6,431 nt of DNA from Candidatus Bathyarchaeota archaeon. Its GTDB lineage: Archaea; Thermoproteota; Bathyarchaeia; Bathyarchaeales; Bathycorpusculaceae. The first letter of the stretch is position 1. Every line of letters begins with the position of its first letter. The position numbers and the translations under genes were made by a program. Below are positions 1 through 5,981 of this stretch, piece after piece. The notes beneath the pieces were generated by a model. That model ran no database searches. It saw only the letters and a program-made list of their open reading frames with translations, and was not told the origin of the DNA. The stretch lies in NCBI GenBank assembly GCA_003601875.1, contig PIYF01000046.1:4013-10443 (forward strand). Direction: 5' to 3'.

Positions 1-668
1 TCTTGAGATAGAAAAGCACCTTTCATTCCAGAAGTAACCATTACTATTTTAACGCCGTAATCATGGATTTTTTTAACAGCCAACTTTAGATTTGAACTAT
101 TTGTTAGAACCTTCAATTCAGCTATTGACGATTTATAAATGTCAATTAGTTCCAAGATGCGTTTATCAACAGTTGACGTATATGTAACGTTTCCTTCGGA
201 GTCAAAACTTCGCAGAAGACCTTGAGGGTCAAGAGATAATACATCTGCATCATCTCTAAGTTCTTTAACAATTTCGTAGGATATTTCCCCTGCGATGGGG
301 GCTAAATGTAGGGCTTTCGCTCGAAAAGGTTTAGGTAAATCTTCAACTTTTATTGATGGAGCCTTACTTTTAAGTTTCAACTTTCTATCTGACAGGTCTT
401 TTGTATATTTTAATTCAAAACTTGTTGTTTTTGCATCGTCAACCCTTAAAACATTAGATAAGTCTATGCCTTCTTGTTCAAGCCACCAAAGATAAGCCTT
501 AGGAAAGTCCACGCCAACTTTAGAGATTACGGAAACTGAAACGTCGAAACGTCTTGCAGAAAGAGAAACGTAAGCCACCGAACCGCCTAAAACTGCGAAG
601 GGTAAATCTCTATCTGGTAAAAATATGGAATCTATGCTAAAGTGTCCCAGTGAGACTATGTCAAACAC
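1..668 (-). CDS. PfkB/ribokinase-family carbohydrate or nucleoside kinase (partial, C-terminus beyond the left edge)
   Basis: I translated this by hand on the minus strand; the frame is open for 222 codons and runs off position 1. The protein opens with a FDIVSLGHFSIDSI strand typical of PfkB kinases. It continues with the substrate-binding glycine pair in VLGGSVAYVSLSA (about residues 27-38), VGVDFPKAYLWWLEQEGIDL (about 51-70), the LDPQGLLR segment (about 146-153) and VTSGMKGAF (about 211-219). The anion-hole/catalytic GAGD motif expected near residue 250 would lie outside the window, so about 70-90 residues are missing. The family phosphorylates sugars or nucleosides with ATP or ADP in the cytoplasm; the substrate cannot be read from this fragment. 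I chose the GTG at 668 because GGAGGT lies about 10 nt upstream. A TTG at 686, six codons upstream in frame, is the alternative and could be used on a leaderless transcript. The gene is 77 bp downstream of NAC. Confidence 0.88.
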   Translation of the reverse strand, partial: MFDIVSLGHFSIDSIFLPDRDLPFAVLGGSVAYVSLSARRFDVSVSVISKVGVDFPKAYLWWLEQEGIDLSNVLRVDDAKTTSFELKYTKDLSDRKLKLKSKAPSIKVEDLPKPFRAKALHLAPIAGEISYEIVKELRDDADVLSLDPQGLLRSFDSEGNVTYTSTVDKRILELIDIYKSSIAELKVLTNSSNLKLAVKKIHDYGVKIVMVTSGMKGAFLSQ

Positions 669-678
669 TAAAGGTTTA

Positions 679-684
679 ACCTCC
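679..684 (-). promoter_or_regulatory. Shine-Dalgarno sequence for the PfkB-family kinase
   Basis: The minus strand reads GGAGGT here, about 10 nt before the GTG at 668. This supports GTG over the TTG at 686, which overlaps the motif itself. The spacing is slightly long. Confidence 0.5.
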
Positions 685-706
685 AATATTTATTGAATAA
701 TTCAGC

Positions 707-715
707 TTTTAAAAA
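707..715 (-). promoter_or_regulatory. Candidate TATA box upstream of the PfkB-family kinase; T-run may also end NAC transcripts
   Basis: The minus strand reads TTTTTAAAA in the 77-bp gap between NAC and the kinase. Its centre is about 26 nt before position 685, so the predicted transcript would start just before the Shine-Dalgarno motif or at the alternative TTG. The T-run could also work as an archaeal U-rich terminator for the PUA-NAC transcript. Either role is inferred from position and composition only. Confidence 0.35.
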
Positions 716-745
716 CAACGATAAATATTATGGAATAATTGAAAA

Positions 746-1102
746 TTAAGATTGTTGAAGTAACAAGATTGCCCTTGCTAAGTCACCTTCACATTCCTCT
801 AACGCCTTACGAGCTTCCTCCATACTTTTTCCAGTTTGGTCAGCTACAAGCCTAACATCCTCTTCCGGTATAACCAATTTACGTTCAGCAGCTTTTTCGC
901 TGATTTTTCCACCTGTTATCTGGAATATTTTTTGCCCTTGAAGTTCAAGTATAGCAACTTCAGGTTCTTCAATCACTATTTCCTTGTCAACTGTTTTGAT
1001 AACCACCTGTTCAACTTCTGGAATAGCATCCATGTTCATTCCCATCCGTTGCATTAAACGCCTCGCTTCCCTCGGACTTATACGCCTACGCATTTTCACC
1101 AT
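746..1102 (-). CDS. nac: Nascent polypeptide-associated complex protein (archaeal NAC)
   Basis: This 118-residue protein is the homomeric archaeal counterpart of eukaryotic NAC-alpha, which binds ribosomes near the tunnel exit and shields nascent chains. The N-terminus is basic (RRRISPREARRLMQRMGM, about residues 5-22) as in the family. The NAC beta-sandwich covers about residues 28-66, with VEQVVIKT and the strand-forming VAILELQGQKIFQITG. A C-terminal UBA domain covers about 79-117, with IPEEDVRLVADQTGKSMEEA followed by a helix containing EGDLARAILLL. Length is normal for archaeal NAC. I chose ATG 1102; a TTG directly before it (1105) would add one residue, and neither has an obvious ribosome-binding site. 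It lies 28 bp downstream of the PUA gene with no clear promoter between them, so the two are probably co-transcribed. Confidence 0.95.
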   Translation of the reverse strand: MVKMRRRISPREARRLMQRMGMNMDAIPEVEQVVIKTVDKEIVIEEPEVAILELQGQKIFQITGGKISEKAAERKLVIPEEDVRLVADQTGKSMEEARKALEECEGDLARAILLLQQS

Positions 1103-1130
1103 CAATTTAAATTTTAGATGATTCTCATAC

Positions 1131-1598
1131 TTAACTTTCTTCCATGCATCCTCTTCTCACCTTAACAGCAACACCATTCCTGAAAGTTTTCATCTCTTCA
1201 CCTGACAGTAATGCTCTACCAACAGCTAAAACATCACCCCTCTCGTTTACAACTATAACTTCATCTTTCGGACGTATATTCTCGTCAGCCCATACAACAT
1301 GCTTAACAAATACATCTTTACCCTCAGCCACAAACTCAGCTACATCATTCTGCACACGTACAACACATTTAGCTATTTTAACGATTCTTTTCGCTCCAGC
1401 AACACTTAAAGAGAATAAACCGTCTGTTGGACGGAGAGTTACAAGTCTTTCTCCGTTTAAATAAACATAACGAATCCTTCCAGTTCTCTTCGAATATTCA
1501 ATTTTAACGTTTTCTGGAAAAAGTTTTAAGCCCACACCTTTCCCAAACTGGTAATTTGCAATGCTTCTGATACGTTTAAGGTCTTCCTTCAAATTCAC
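1131..1598 (-). CDS. Stand-alone TGT-C2/PUA-domain RNA-binding protein
   Basis: This 155-residue protein has two domains. Residues about 8-78 resemble the C2 domain that precedes PUA in archaeosine tRNA-guanine transglycosylases. The clearest signatures are ANYQFGKGVG (14-23), EYSKRTGRIRYV (34-45) and LRPTDGLFSLSVAGAKRI (55-72). Residues about 78-152 form the PUA RNA-binding fold, including DVFVKHVV, the PKDEVIVVNERGDVLAVGRA strand pair and a basic end (VAVKVRRG). There is no transglycosylase catalytic domain, so it is a free-standing accessory protein of the archaeal predicted-RNA-binding PUA class. Its RNA target is unknown. The start is GTG 1598; an in-frame stop lies three codons upstream (1605-1607), so no longer N-terminus is possible. 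It is the first gene of a likely PUA-NAC unit and is divergent from MBF1. Confidence 0.85.
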   Translation of the reverse strand: MNLKEDLKRIRSIANYQFGKGVGLKLFPENVKIEYSKRTGRIRYVYLNGERLVTLRPTDGLFSLSVAGAKRIVKIAKCVVRVQNDVAEFVAEGKDVFVKHVVWADENIRPKDEVIVVNERGDVLAVGRALLSGEEMKTFRNGVAVKVRRGCMEES

Positions 1599-1619
1599 AC
1601 CATCTTAAGTTTAACAAAG

Positions 1620-1625
1620 TATAAA
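1620..1625. promoter_or_regulatory. Shared TATA element in the divergent PUA / MBF1 intergenic region
   Basis: The only strong TATA-like element in the 53-bp gap is GTATAAAC at 1619-1626. It reads TATAAA on the plus strand and TTTATA on the minus strand, both acceptable archaeal box A sequences. Its centre is about 29 nt before the MBF1 GTG (1652) and about 24 nt before the PUA GTG (1598), predicting leaderless or nearly leaderless transcripts both ways. An A-rich ACAAAG just before the plus-strand TATA could act as a BRE; the minus side looks weaker. This is inference from spacing. Confidence 0.5.
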
Positions 1626-1651
1626 CATGAGAACTTGATAAAACAGTTTAG

Positions 1652-2200
1652 GTGTATATTCAAGTGCGTTGTGAAGTTTGCGGCAGAAAAATCTATGGAA
1701 AACCATACAGGGTAATAATTGAAGGAGCAGAACTTCTAGTTTGCAGTGAATGTGCAAAACTTGGAAAATTAGTGCCGGAATCAAAAACGAAAAAACCAAT
1801 GTTAACAAAAAGACGTTTACCATTAAAAACTGTGAAAAAATCAGCACCTCAAACACCGGTGGAGACAACTCTTGAACTTGTTGAAGATTACAATGTAAGA
1901 ATACGGGAAGCAAGAGAAAAACTTGGAATCACCCATGAAGATTTAGGGAAAAAAATTAACGAAAAAACATCAGTGCTTAAAAAGATTGAAACTGGAAAAA
2001 TGGTTCCTGATAATAAACTTGCCTTAAAACTGGAACATGCTTTAAAAATTAAATTACTCACTCCAGCTTCTACAGAGAAAATTGAAATAATTAATCTTCC
2101 TAAGCCTTCAAACCAAAAATTAACCATAGGAGACTTAATTGAACAGAAAAGGAAGGAGACAAAAAAGAACAATGAAGGCAATAATAGTTCAAAGGCGTAA
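1652..2200 (+). CDS. mbf1: Multiprotein bridging factor 1 homologue (zinc ribbon plus HTH)
   Basis: The protein is 182 residues long. An N-terminal zinc ribbon has C7-x2-C10 (CEVC) and C31-x2-C34 (CSEC). A lysine-rich linker follows (about 42-70), then a Cro/MBF1-type helix-turn-helix (about 80-135: NVRIREAREKLGITHEDLGK, then KIETGKMVPD). A KLTIGDLIEQKRKE tail (about 156-169) is typical of archaeal MBF1. In eukaryotes MBF1 bridges activators and TBP and guards reading frame on stalled ribosomes; archaeal MBF1 has been reported to bind ribosomes, so a translation role is plausible. The start is GTG 1652, about 29 nt after the TATA centre, with no Shine-Dalgarno, which fits leaderless initiation. 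GTG 1664 would remove four residues and also leave the zinc ribbon intact. The 3' end overlaps hflX by 29 nt. Confidence 0.93.
   Translation: MYIQVRCEVCGRKIYGKPYRVIIEGAELLVCSECAKLGKLVPESKTKKPMLTKRRLPLKTVKKSAPQTPVETTLELVEDYNVRIREAREKLGITHEDLGKKINEKTSVLKKIETGKMVPDNKLALKLEHALKIKLLTPASTEKIEIINLPKPSNQKLTIGDLIEQKRKETKKNNEGNNSSKA
2151..2158 (+). promoter_or_regulatory. Shine-Dalgarno sequence for HflX inside MBF1
   Basis: GGAAGGAG lies within the last codons of MBF1, 13 nt before ATG 2172. It supports that ATG rather than the in-frame TTG at 2139, which would add eleven basic residues without family support. The long spacing makes it suggestive only. Confidence 0.45.
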
Positions 2201-3431
2201 AAGAACAGAACCATCAACACTTGAAGAGCTTAAAAGCTTAGCTGAAGCAGCAGGCTACACTGTGGTTGGACAAATAGAACAGGTGAGAAAACAGGATTCC
2301 CGTTACCAGATAGGTGTAGGGAAAGTTGAAGAACTTTCAAAACTTGTTAAGGAAACAGGAGCCGAAAAAATAATTTTCGACAACCAACTGAAACCAGTTC
2401 AGGCTTATAACCTAGCAAAGGCTACGGGAGTAGAGGCAATAGACCGTTTCCAGCTAATCCTCGAAATATTCGCTAGAAGAGCAACAACAACGGAGGCTAA
2501 ACTACAGATTCAACTAGCAAAACTTCAATATGAGTTAACCCACGCAAAAGAAAAAGTTAGGCTTGCCAGAAAAGAGGAGCAACCAGGATTCATGGGACTT
2601 GGAGCCTACGAAGTTGACGTCTACTACGAAACAGTTAAACGACAGGTTCATTCCATAAAAGAAAAACTTAAGAAAATAAGGGAAAGAAGATTTTTACATA
2701 GGAAAAGAAGAACGGAACTCGGATTTTCATCAATTTCCCTTGCAGGCTACACAAACGCTGGAAAAAGCTCCCTATTTAACGCATTAACAGAGGAGGAAGT
2801 GCCGGTTAACGATGCATTATTCACAACTTTATCCACAACAACAAGACTTGTGAGAATTTCAAACAAAAAATTTCTTTTAACAGACACCGTCGGCTTCATA
2901 GACCGCCTACCCCTAACATTAATAGAAGCCTTTCATTCAACACTAGAGGAAACAATCTATTCAGACCTAATAATCCTAGTAGTAGACATAAGTGAAACAT
3001 TAGACGTGATAAAAAAGAAGCTTTCATGTTGTTTGGAAACGATTGAACGTATTGGAGCTTCAGGAATCCCAATAATAACAGCATTAAATAAGATAGATTT
3101 ACTTCCGGAAAATGAAGCATATACAGTTCTGGAAAAGCTTAAAGATATAGCACCAAACCCGATATTGATATCAGCCTTACATAAAATAAATCTTGAAAAG
3201 TTAAAAACTGAAATTTTGAAGAAACTTGCAAAATACGTTAAAGCAAGCTTTAAAATACCCTTAACAAGCAAATCCATGTCATTTATCTCATGGCTTTTCG
3301 ACAGAACAGATGTCAAAAGAATAGAATATAACGGAAAAATAGCTCACATAACTTTTGAAGCTGTTCCATGGTTCGCTGAAAAAATAAGAAAGCAAGTTGA
3401 AAACGAGTTTCACGGCGAGTTTGAAAAATGA
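2172..3431 (+). CDS. hflX: HflX-family ribosome-associated GTPase
   Basis: From ATG 2172 the protein is 419 residues long, normal for HflX. Residues 1-95 form the N-terminal HflX domain, with the glycine-rich [11 protein letters not shown] (45-55) and the IIFDNQLKP segment (67-75). Residues about 100-183 are a helical linker carrying [20 protein letters not shown] and the [12 protein letters not shown] motif (138-149). The G domain follows: G1 GYTNAGKSS (192-200), G2 region with FTTLSTTTR (217-225), G3 DTVGF (238-242), G4 NKID (306-309) and G5 SAL (334-336). All nucleotide-binding motifs are intact. A C-terminal domain of about 60 residues ends the protein. Bacterial HflX binds the large subunit and splits stalled or hibernating ribosomes; that role is inferred here. 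The gene overlaps MBF1 by 29 nt and aTrm56 by 4 nt (ATGA), indicating translational coupling. Confidence 0.95.
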   Translation: MKAIIVQRRKRTEPSTLEELKSLAEAAGYTVVGQIEQVRKQDSRYQIGVGKVEELSKLVKETGAEKIIFDNQLKPVQAYNLAKATGVEAIDRFQLILEIFARRATTTEAKLQIQLAKLQYELTHAKEKVRLARKEEQPGFMGLGAYEVDVYYETVKRQVHSIKEKLKKIRERRFLHRKRRTELGFSSISLAGYTNAGKSSLFNALTEEEVPVNDALFTTLSTTTRLVRISNKKFLLTDTVGFIDRLPLTLIEAFHSTLEETIYSDLIILVVDISETLDVIKKKLSCCLETIERIGASGIPIITALNKIDLLPENEAYTVLEKLKDIAPNPILISALHKINLEKLKTEILKKLAKYVKASFKIPLTSKSMSFISWLFDRTDVKRIEYNGKIAHITFEAVPWFAEKIRKQVENEFHGEFEK

Positions 3432-3985
3432 AAAAACCTAAAGTCGTAGTTTTAAGATGGGGACACAGACCCAAAAGAGATGCAAGACTAACAACCCATG
3501 TAGCCCTAACAGCCAGAGCCCTAGGAGCAGCAGGAATAATAATTACGGACATAGAAGATGAAAAAATAAAAGGAACAGTGGAAAAAGTTGTGAAAAACTG
3601 GGGAGGACCATTCTTTCTTGAAATGGGAATCCCATGGCAGAAAACCGTTGAAAAATGGAAAGAAAAAGGCGGAATAATAGTTCATTTAACTGCTTACGGA
3701 GAAAACATTGAAGAAAGCAACGTTCTAGAAAGAATTAAAGCACTTAAAAAAGATGTTCTCGTCATAGTTGGAAGTCAAAAAGTTCCAAGAGAATTCTTCT
3801 CAGAAAAAGTTTCAGATTTCAATGTCGCCGTTGGAAATCAACCTCATTCAGAATGTTCAAGTCTAGCAATATTCCTTGACCGTTACTTCAATGGAAAAGA
3901 ATTAACAAAAAATTTTGAAAATGCAAAAATAAGAATCATCCCTCAGAAAAGAGGGAAAAAAATCGTTAAAAATGATAATTTCTGA
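3428..3985 (+). CDS. tRNA (cytidine(56)-2'-O)-methyltransferase, aTrm56
   Basis: This 185-residue protein is an archaeal SPOUT-class methyltransferase that uses AdoMet to methylate the 2'-OH of C56 in the tRNA T loop. The diagnostic N-terminus is [20 protein letters not shown] (6-25), followed by LTARALGA. AdoMet-binding knot elements are LTAYGE (87-92), [12 protein letters not shown] (112-123) and [21 protein letters not shown] (132-152). Length is typical of the short form with only the methyltransferase domain. The ATG overlaps the HflX stop as ATGA, so it is probably translated by re-initiation. The T loop of the tRNA-Val in this window carries C56, so that tRNA is a plausible substrate. 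The lysine-rich C-terminus ([10 protein letters not shown]) may help bind tRNA. Confidence 0.95.
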   Translation: MKKPKVVVLRWGHRPKRDARLTTHVALTARALGAAGIIITDIEDEKIKGTVEKVVKNWGGPFFLEMGIPWQKTVEKWKEKGGIIVHLTAYGENIEESNVLERIKALKKDVLVIVGSQKVPREFFSEKVSDFNVAVGNQPHSECSSLAIFLDRYFNGKELTKNFENAKIRIIPQKRGKKIVKNDNF

Positions 3986-4024
3986 TTCAGATTAAAAGAA
4001 AAGATTTAGATTAAAACTTATGAG

Positions 4025-4047
4025 TATATTTACACATTATTATATTA
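4025..4047 (+). promoter_or_regulatory. Candidate promoter for the TFE-HD-DUF2110 operon
   Basis: The 80-bp gap between aTrm56 and TFE contains two TATA-like stretches, TATATTTACA (4025-4034) and TTATTATATTA (4037-4047). The first predicts a start near 4054 and a short leader; the second predicts a start almost at the ATG (4066). I cannot choose between them. Read-through from the aTrm56 operon is also possible, because no strong U-run terminator is visible in the gap. Confidence 0.35.
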
Positions 4048-4065
4048 GAGGTTGAGCGAAGACTG

Positions 4066-4584
4066 ATGTTATCAATGATTAATGATGCAATACTGATGAG
4101 GATTGCAGAGGCCTTAGGAGAAGATAAGGAAGAAGCGGAAAAACTAGTTAAGATTCTGAAAAACTCAGAGGAAATAACAGACGATGAAATAGCAAACAAA
4201 ACTGGAATAAGATTAAATGATGTCAGAAAAATTTTATACAAACTTTACGATCACTCATTAGTGAGTTTAAGAAGAACACGTGACCCAAAAACTGGATGGT
4301 TCATATTCCACTGGAAACTTCAACCAAACCAGCTTGAAGGCTTCATCTTAAGCCAAAAAAGACGAGTTCTCGAAAAATTAAACATTAGACTTGAATACGA
4401 GAAAAACCACGACTTTTACTATTGCTACACGCCTGGATGCAGAAGGGTTCCCTTCGAAGAAGCCATGGAACTTCTCTTTAAATGTCCAAGATGTGGAAAA
4501 CCATTAATGCATTATGACAACAGCAAAATAATTGAAGTTTTAACCAAGAAAATTGAACAGTTAAGGAAGGAATTAGGTGAGTGA
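4066..4584 (+). CDS. tfe: Transcription factor E, alpha subunit (TFE / TFIIE-alpha homologue)
   Basis: The protein is 172 residues long, usual for archaeal TFE. Residues about 1-90 form the extended winged helix: a helical start (MLSMINDAILMRIAEAL), the TDDEIANKTGIRLNDVRKIL recognition region (38-57) and a wing ending in GWFIFHWKL (77-85). A linker helix leads to a C-terminal zinc ribbon with four cysteines, C120-x4-C125 and C140-x2-C143. A final helix (about 153-171) ends the chain. TFE joins the RNA polymerase pre-initiation complex at the clamp and stalk and promotes DNA opening. I chose ATG 4066; GAGGT at 4048-4052 is 13 nt upstream, and ATG 4075 is a possible but less likely start. It begins a three-gene set and overlaps the HD gene by 8 nt. 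Confidence 0.95.
   Translation: MLSMINDAILMRIAEALGEDKEEAEKLVKILKNSEEITDDEIANKTGIRLNDVRKILYKLYDHSLVSLRRTRDPKTGWFIFHWKLQPNQLEGFILSQKRRVLEKLNIRLEYEKNHDFYYCYTPGCRRVPFEEAMELLFKCPRCGKPLMHYDNSKIIEVLTKKIEQLRKELGE
4565..4570 (+). promoter_or_regulatory. Shine-Dalgarno sequence for the HD-domain gene
   Basis: GGAAGG in the final TFE codons lies 6 nt before GTG 4577. This good spacing decides the non-ATG start of the HD-domain gene. Confidence 0.6.
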
Positions 4585-5152
4585 AAAACTTCCATCAAGA
4601 CGAGAAGCACTTCAACTTCTCCATAAAAGCGGCTGTTCAGAAAACGTGATAAAACATTGTAAAGCCGTAGCTAAACTAGCAGTTGAAATAGCTGAAAAAT
4701 GCAAAGAAAAAGGGTTAAACGTAAACATTAAACTTGTTGAAATAGGAGCCCTTCTCCACGACATAGGAAGAGCAAAAACACACAGCGTAAACCACGTCAT
4801 AGTAGGAGCAAAAATTGCAGAAGCCTATGGATTACCAAAACCAATAATATCCATAATAAAAAGACATGCTGGTGGCGGAATATCAATGGAAGAAGCGGAA
4901 AAACTTGGATGGCCAAAAGACATTTACATTCCACAAACACTTGAGGAGAAAATAGTTTCCTACGCAGACAAACTCATAGATGGAGCGAAAAGAGTGCCCA
5001 TCGAAAAAACAATTAAAGAATTTTCCGAGGAATTACCGCCAGACGCTGTTGCAAGATTAAAAAAATTACATGAAGAAATAACCAATTTAATAGGAGATAC
5101 AAATGTCTACATTACCATTAGCCGCAAAAGTATACAATCCCATCCAACTTGA
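4577..5152 (+). CDS. HD-domain (HDIG-type) metal-dependent phosphohydrolase, archaeal family
   Basis: This 191-residue protein is a single HD-fold domain. Candidate metal ligands in order are H27 (VIKHCKAVAKLA), H61-D62 (GALLHDIGR), H69 and H73 (THSVNHVIVGAKIAEAYGL), H97 (IIKRHAGGG) and D131 (SYADKLIDGAKRVP). The full set looks intact, so catalysis is likely retained. The HDIG signature and the RHAGGGIS and YADKLID blocks match a conserved archaeal HDIG family (TIGR00295-like). Such enzymes cleave phosphate bonds in nucleotides or related substrates; the substrate here is unknown. The start is GTG 4577, overlapping TFE by 8 nt. The last 50 nt overlap the DUF2110 gene, so the final residues (about 176-191) are encoded within that gene's 5' end and may be a non-conserved tail. 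Confidence 0.88.
   Translation: MSEKLPSRREALQLLHKSGCSENVIKHCKAVAKLAVEIAEKCKEKGLNVNIKLVEIGALLHDIGRAKTHSVNHVIVGAKIAEAYGLPKPIISIIKRHAGGGISMEEAEKLGWPKDIYIPQTLEEKIVSYADKLIDGAKRVPIEKTIKEFSEELPPDAVARLKKLHEEITNLIGDTNVYITISRKSIQSHPT
5093..5096 (+). promoter_or_regulatory. Shine-Dalgarno sequence for the DUF2110 gene
   Basis: GGAG lies inside the HD gene, 6 nt before ATG 5103. It supports this start and therefore the reality of the 50-nt overlap. Confidence 0.6.
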
Positions 5153-5885
5153 ATGGTTACAAAAATACATTTCAAGAAAAATCCTTAAAGGTTTAAAAAT
5201 AAAAATTGAAAATATACAAGCAAACAAAAACGGATGGGTTCAACTAGACATTTCAGGAGAAGACGTAAAAGCTGCAAAAAACTTTTTGAACGTGAAAATT
5301 GGATTACGTCCAACAAATCTAAACTTAATCAAGAAATTTTCAACATTAAATGGTTATATAAAAACCACAAACAAAAATAAGGTTCAAGTAGATGTTGGAA
5401 TAGAGAAACCTTACACAATAGACGCTGTTATCCCCTTAAACCAGTTACAAGCACAACTTACTGATGGAAGAAAACTAGCCCTTCAAAAAATAGTTGAACT
5501 CTATGGACTATGTCAAAACATGCCGTTAACATTAAAAATACAAAGTTTCAACCAGAAAAAAGGTTTTCTTGAAGCATCCCTCACAGAAAAACAATTAAAC
5601 CTATACAAAAAATGGACAAAAACAATACTTGACAAACTCATAATAATAGGAGCAACAACCAACGAGGTAAAACAAGCAATAAAAAAGGCGAAATGCACCA
5701 GAGACATAATAGAAATCGAAACATTAAAACTGTTTGAACATGCAGCAACATGCAAACTAGGCACAGACGCAGCTGGAATAATCCCAAAAATCGGAAAACA
5801 CTTAAAAAACGCAAACCTCACAACATTCATCCCCCAAAAAATTCTAAACCTACTAGGAACAGCAATTTTAATAAATGAAAACTAG
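5103..5885 (+). CDS. DUF2110 family protein (uncharacterised archaeal family)
   Basis: The protein is 260 residues long, soluble, with no signal peptide or membrane segment. I recognise DUF2110 from the conserved C-terminal blocks KKAKCTRDIIEIETLKLFEH (194-213) and CKLGTDAAGIIPKIGKHL (217-234), followed by FIPQKI. The middle carries VQVDVGIEKPYTIDAVIPLNQLQAQLTDGRKL (about 94-124), and the N-terminus has the KVYNPIQLEWL opening. The overall look is an alpha/beta protein with many basic residues, compatible with nucleic-acid binding but not proof of it. Its biochemical role is not known to me. From memory, DUF2110 genes also lie next to TFE in other archaea, so a transcription-linked role is possible. 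ATG 5103 has GGAG 6 nt upstream. The TAG stop ends at 5885, directly against the 3' end of the oppositely oriented tRNA gene. Confidence 0.8.
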   Translation: MSTLPLAAKVYNPIQLEWLQKYISRKILKGLKIKIENIQANKNGWVQLDISGEDVKAAKNFLNVKIGLRPTNLNLIKKFSTLNGYIKTTNKNKVQVDVGIEKPYTIDAVIPLNQLQAQLTDGRKLALQKIVELYGLCQNMPLTLKIQSFNQKKGFLEASLTEKQLNLYKKWTKTILDKLIIIGATTNEVKQAIKKAKCTRDIIEIETLKLFEHAATCKLGTDAAGIIPKIGKHLKNANLTTFIPQKILNLLGTAILINEN

Positions 5886-5981
5886 TGGGCCGGGCCGGAT
5901 TTGAACCGGCGACCTCAGCCTCGTAAGGGCTGCCTAAGGTTCGCTTTACGCGAATGTCCTAACCAGCTAGACCACCGGCCC
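5886..5981 (-). tRNA. tRNA-Val (anticodon UAC) with a 22-nt intron
   Basis: On the minus strand the gene folds as a full cloverleaf. The acceptor stem is GGGCCGG paired with CCGGCCC, the D arm is GTCT-AGCTGGTTA-GGAC, the anticodon arm is CAGCC-CTTACGA-GGCTG, the variable loop is AGGTC, the T arm is GCCGG-TTCAAAT-CCGGC and the discriminator is A. The anticodon TAC lies at 5923-5925 and reads valine GUA/GUN codons. The arms only fit if 22 extra bases between the D arm and anticodon stem are removed, giving a 74-nt mature tRNA from exons 5956-5981 and 5886-5933. CCA is not encoded. C56 of the T loop matches the target of the aTrm56 encoded in the same window. Its 3' end touches the DUF2110 stop codon. 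Confidence 0.95.
5934..5955 (-). other. Non-canonical tRNA intron with bulge-helix-bulge-like splice motif (position 25/26)
   Basis: The intron lies between the D stem and anticodon stem. On the minus strand the hairpin TTCGC-GTAAA-GCGAA forms the inner helix. D-arm bases AGG pair with intron CCT as a short central helix. A 3-nt bulge ACA lies at the 5' site and AGG at the 3' site, the positions where the archaeal splicing endonuclease cuts. Cutting AC/A and AG/G removes 22 nt and leaves G26 before the CAGCC stem, a normal purine. The central helix has 3 pairs plus a T-T mismatch, so it is a relaxed motif. Cutting one base later (26/27) would leave A26 and is less consistent with the bulges. 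Confidence 0.8.

Noticed and set aside
295..495. Plus-strand open frame of 66 codons
   Set aside because: It is antisense to the clearly PfkB-like minus-strand frame and its translation shows no recognisable motif.
836..1464. Plus-strand open frames at 836-1057 and 1144-1464
   Set aside because: They lie opposite NAC and the PUA protein, have compositionally biased translations and no ribosome-binding sites.
2139..2171. Longer HflX start at TTG 2139
   Set aside because: The eleven extra residues are basic and not family-like. ATG 2172 has an upstream GGAAGGAG and begins at the usual HflX N-terminus.
1611..2220. Minus-strand open frames opposite MBF1
   Set aside because: MBF1 has zinc-ribbon cysteines and an HTH in the correct frame. 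The antisense translations are Leu/Phe-rich shadows of lysine- and glutamate-rich codons.
2896..3552. Minus-strand open frames opposite HflX and aTrm56
   Set aside because: Both sense genes have complete diagnostic motifs over this region.
5934..5955. The intron hairpin as the real anticodon arm, giving a different tRNA identity
   Set aside because: Its loop has only 5 nt (GTAAA), whereas CAGCC-CTTACGA-GGCTG has a perfect 5-bp stem, a 7-nt loop with T33 and correct spacing to the variable loop.
5886..5981. tRNA gene as an integration (att) site of a mobile element
   Set aside because: No integrase gene, repeated tRNA 3' fragment or foreign-looking gene is visible on either side.
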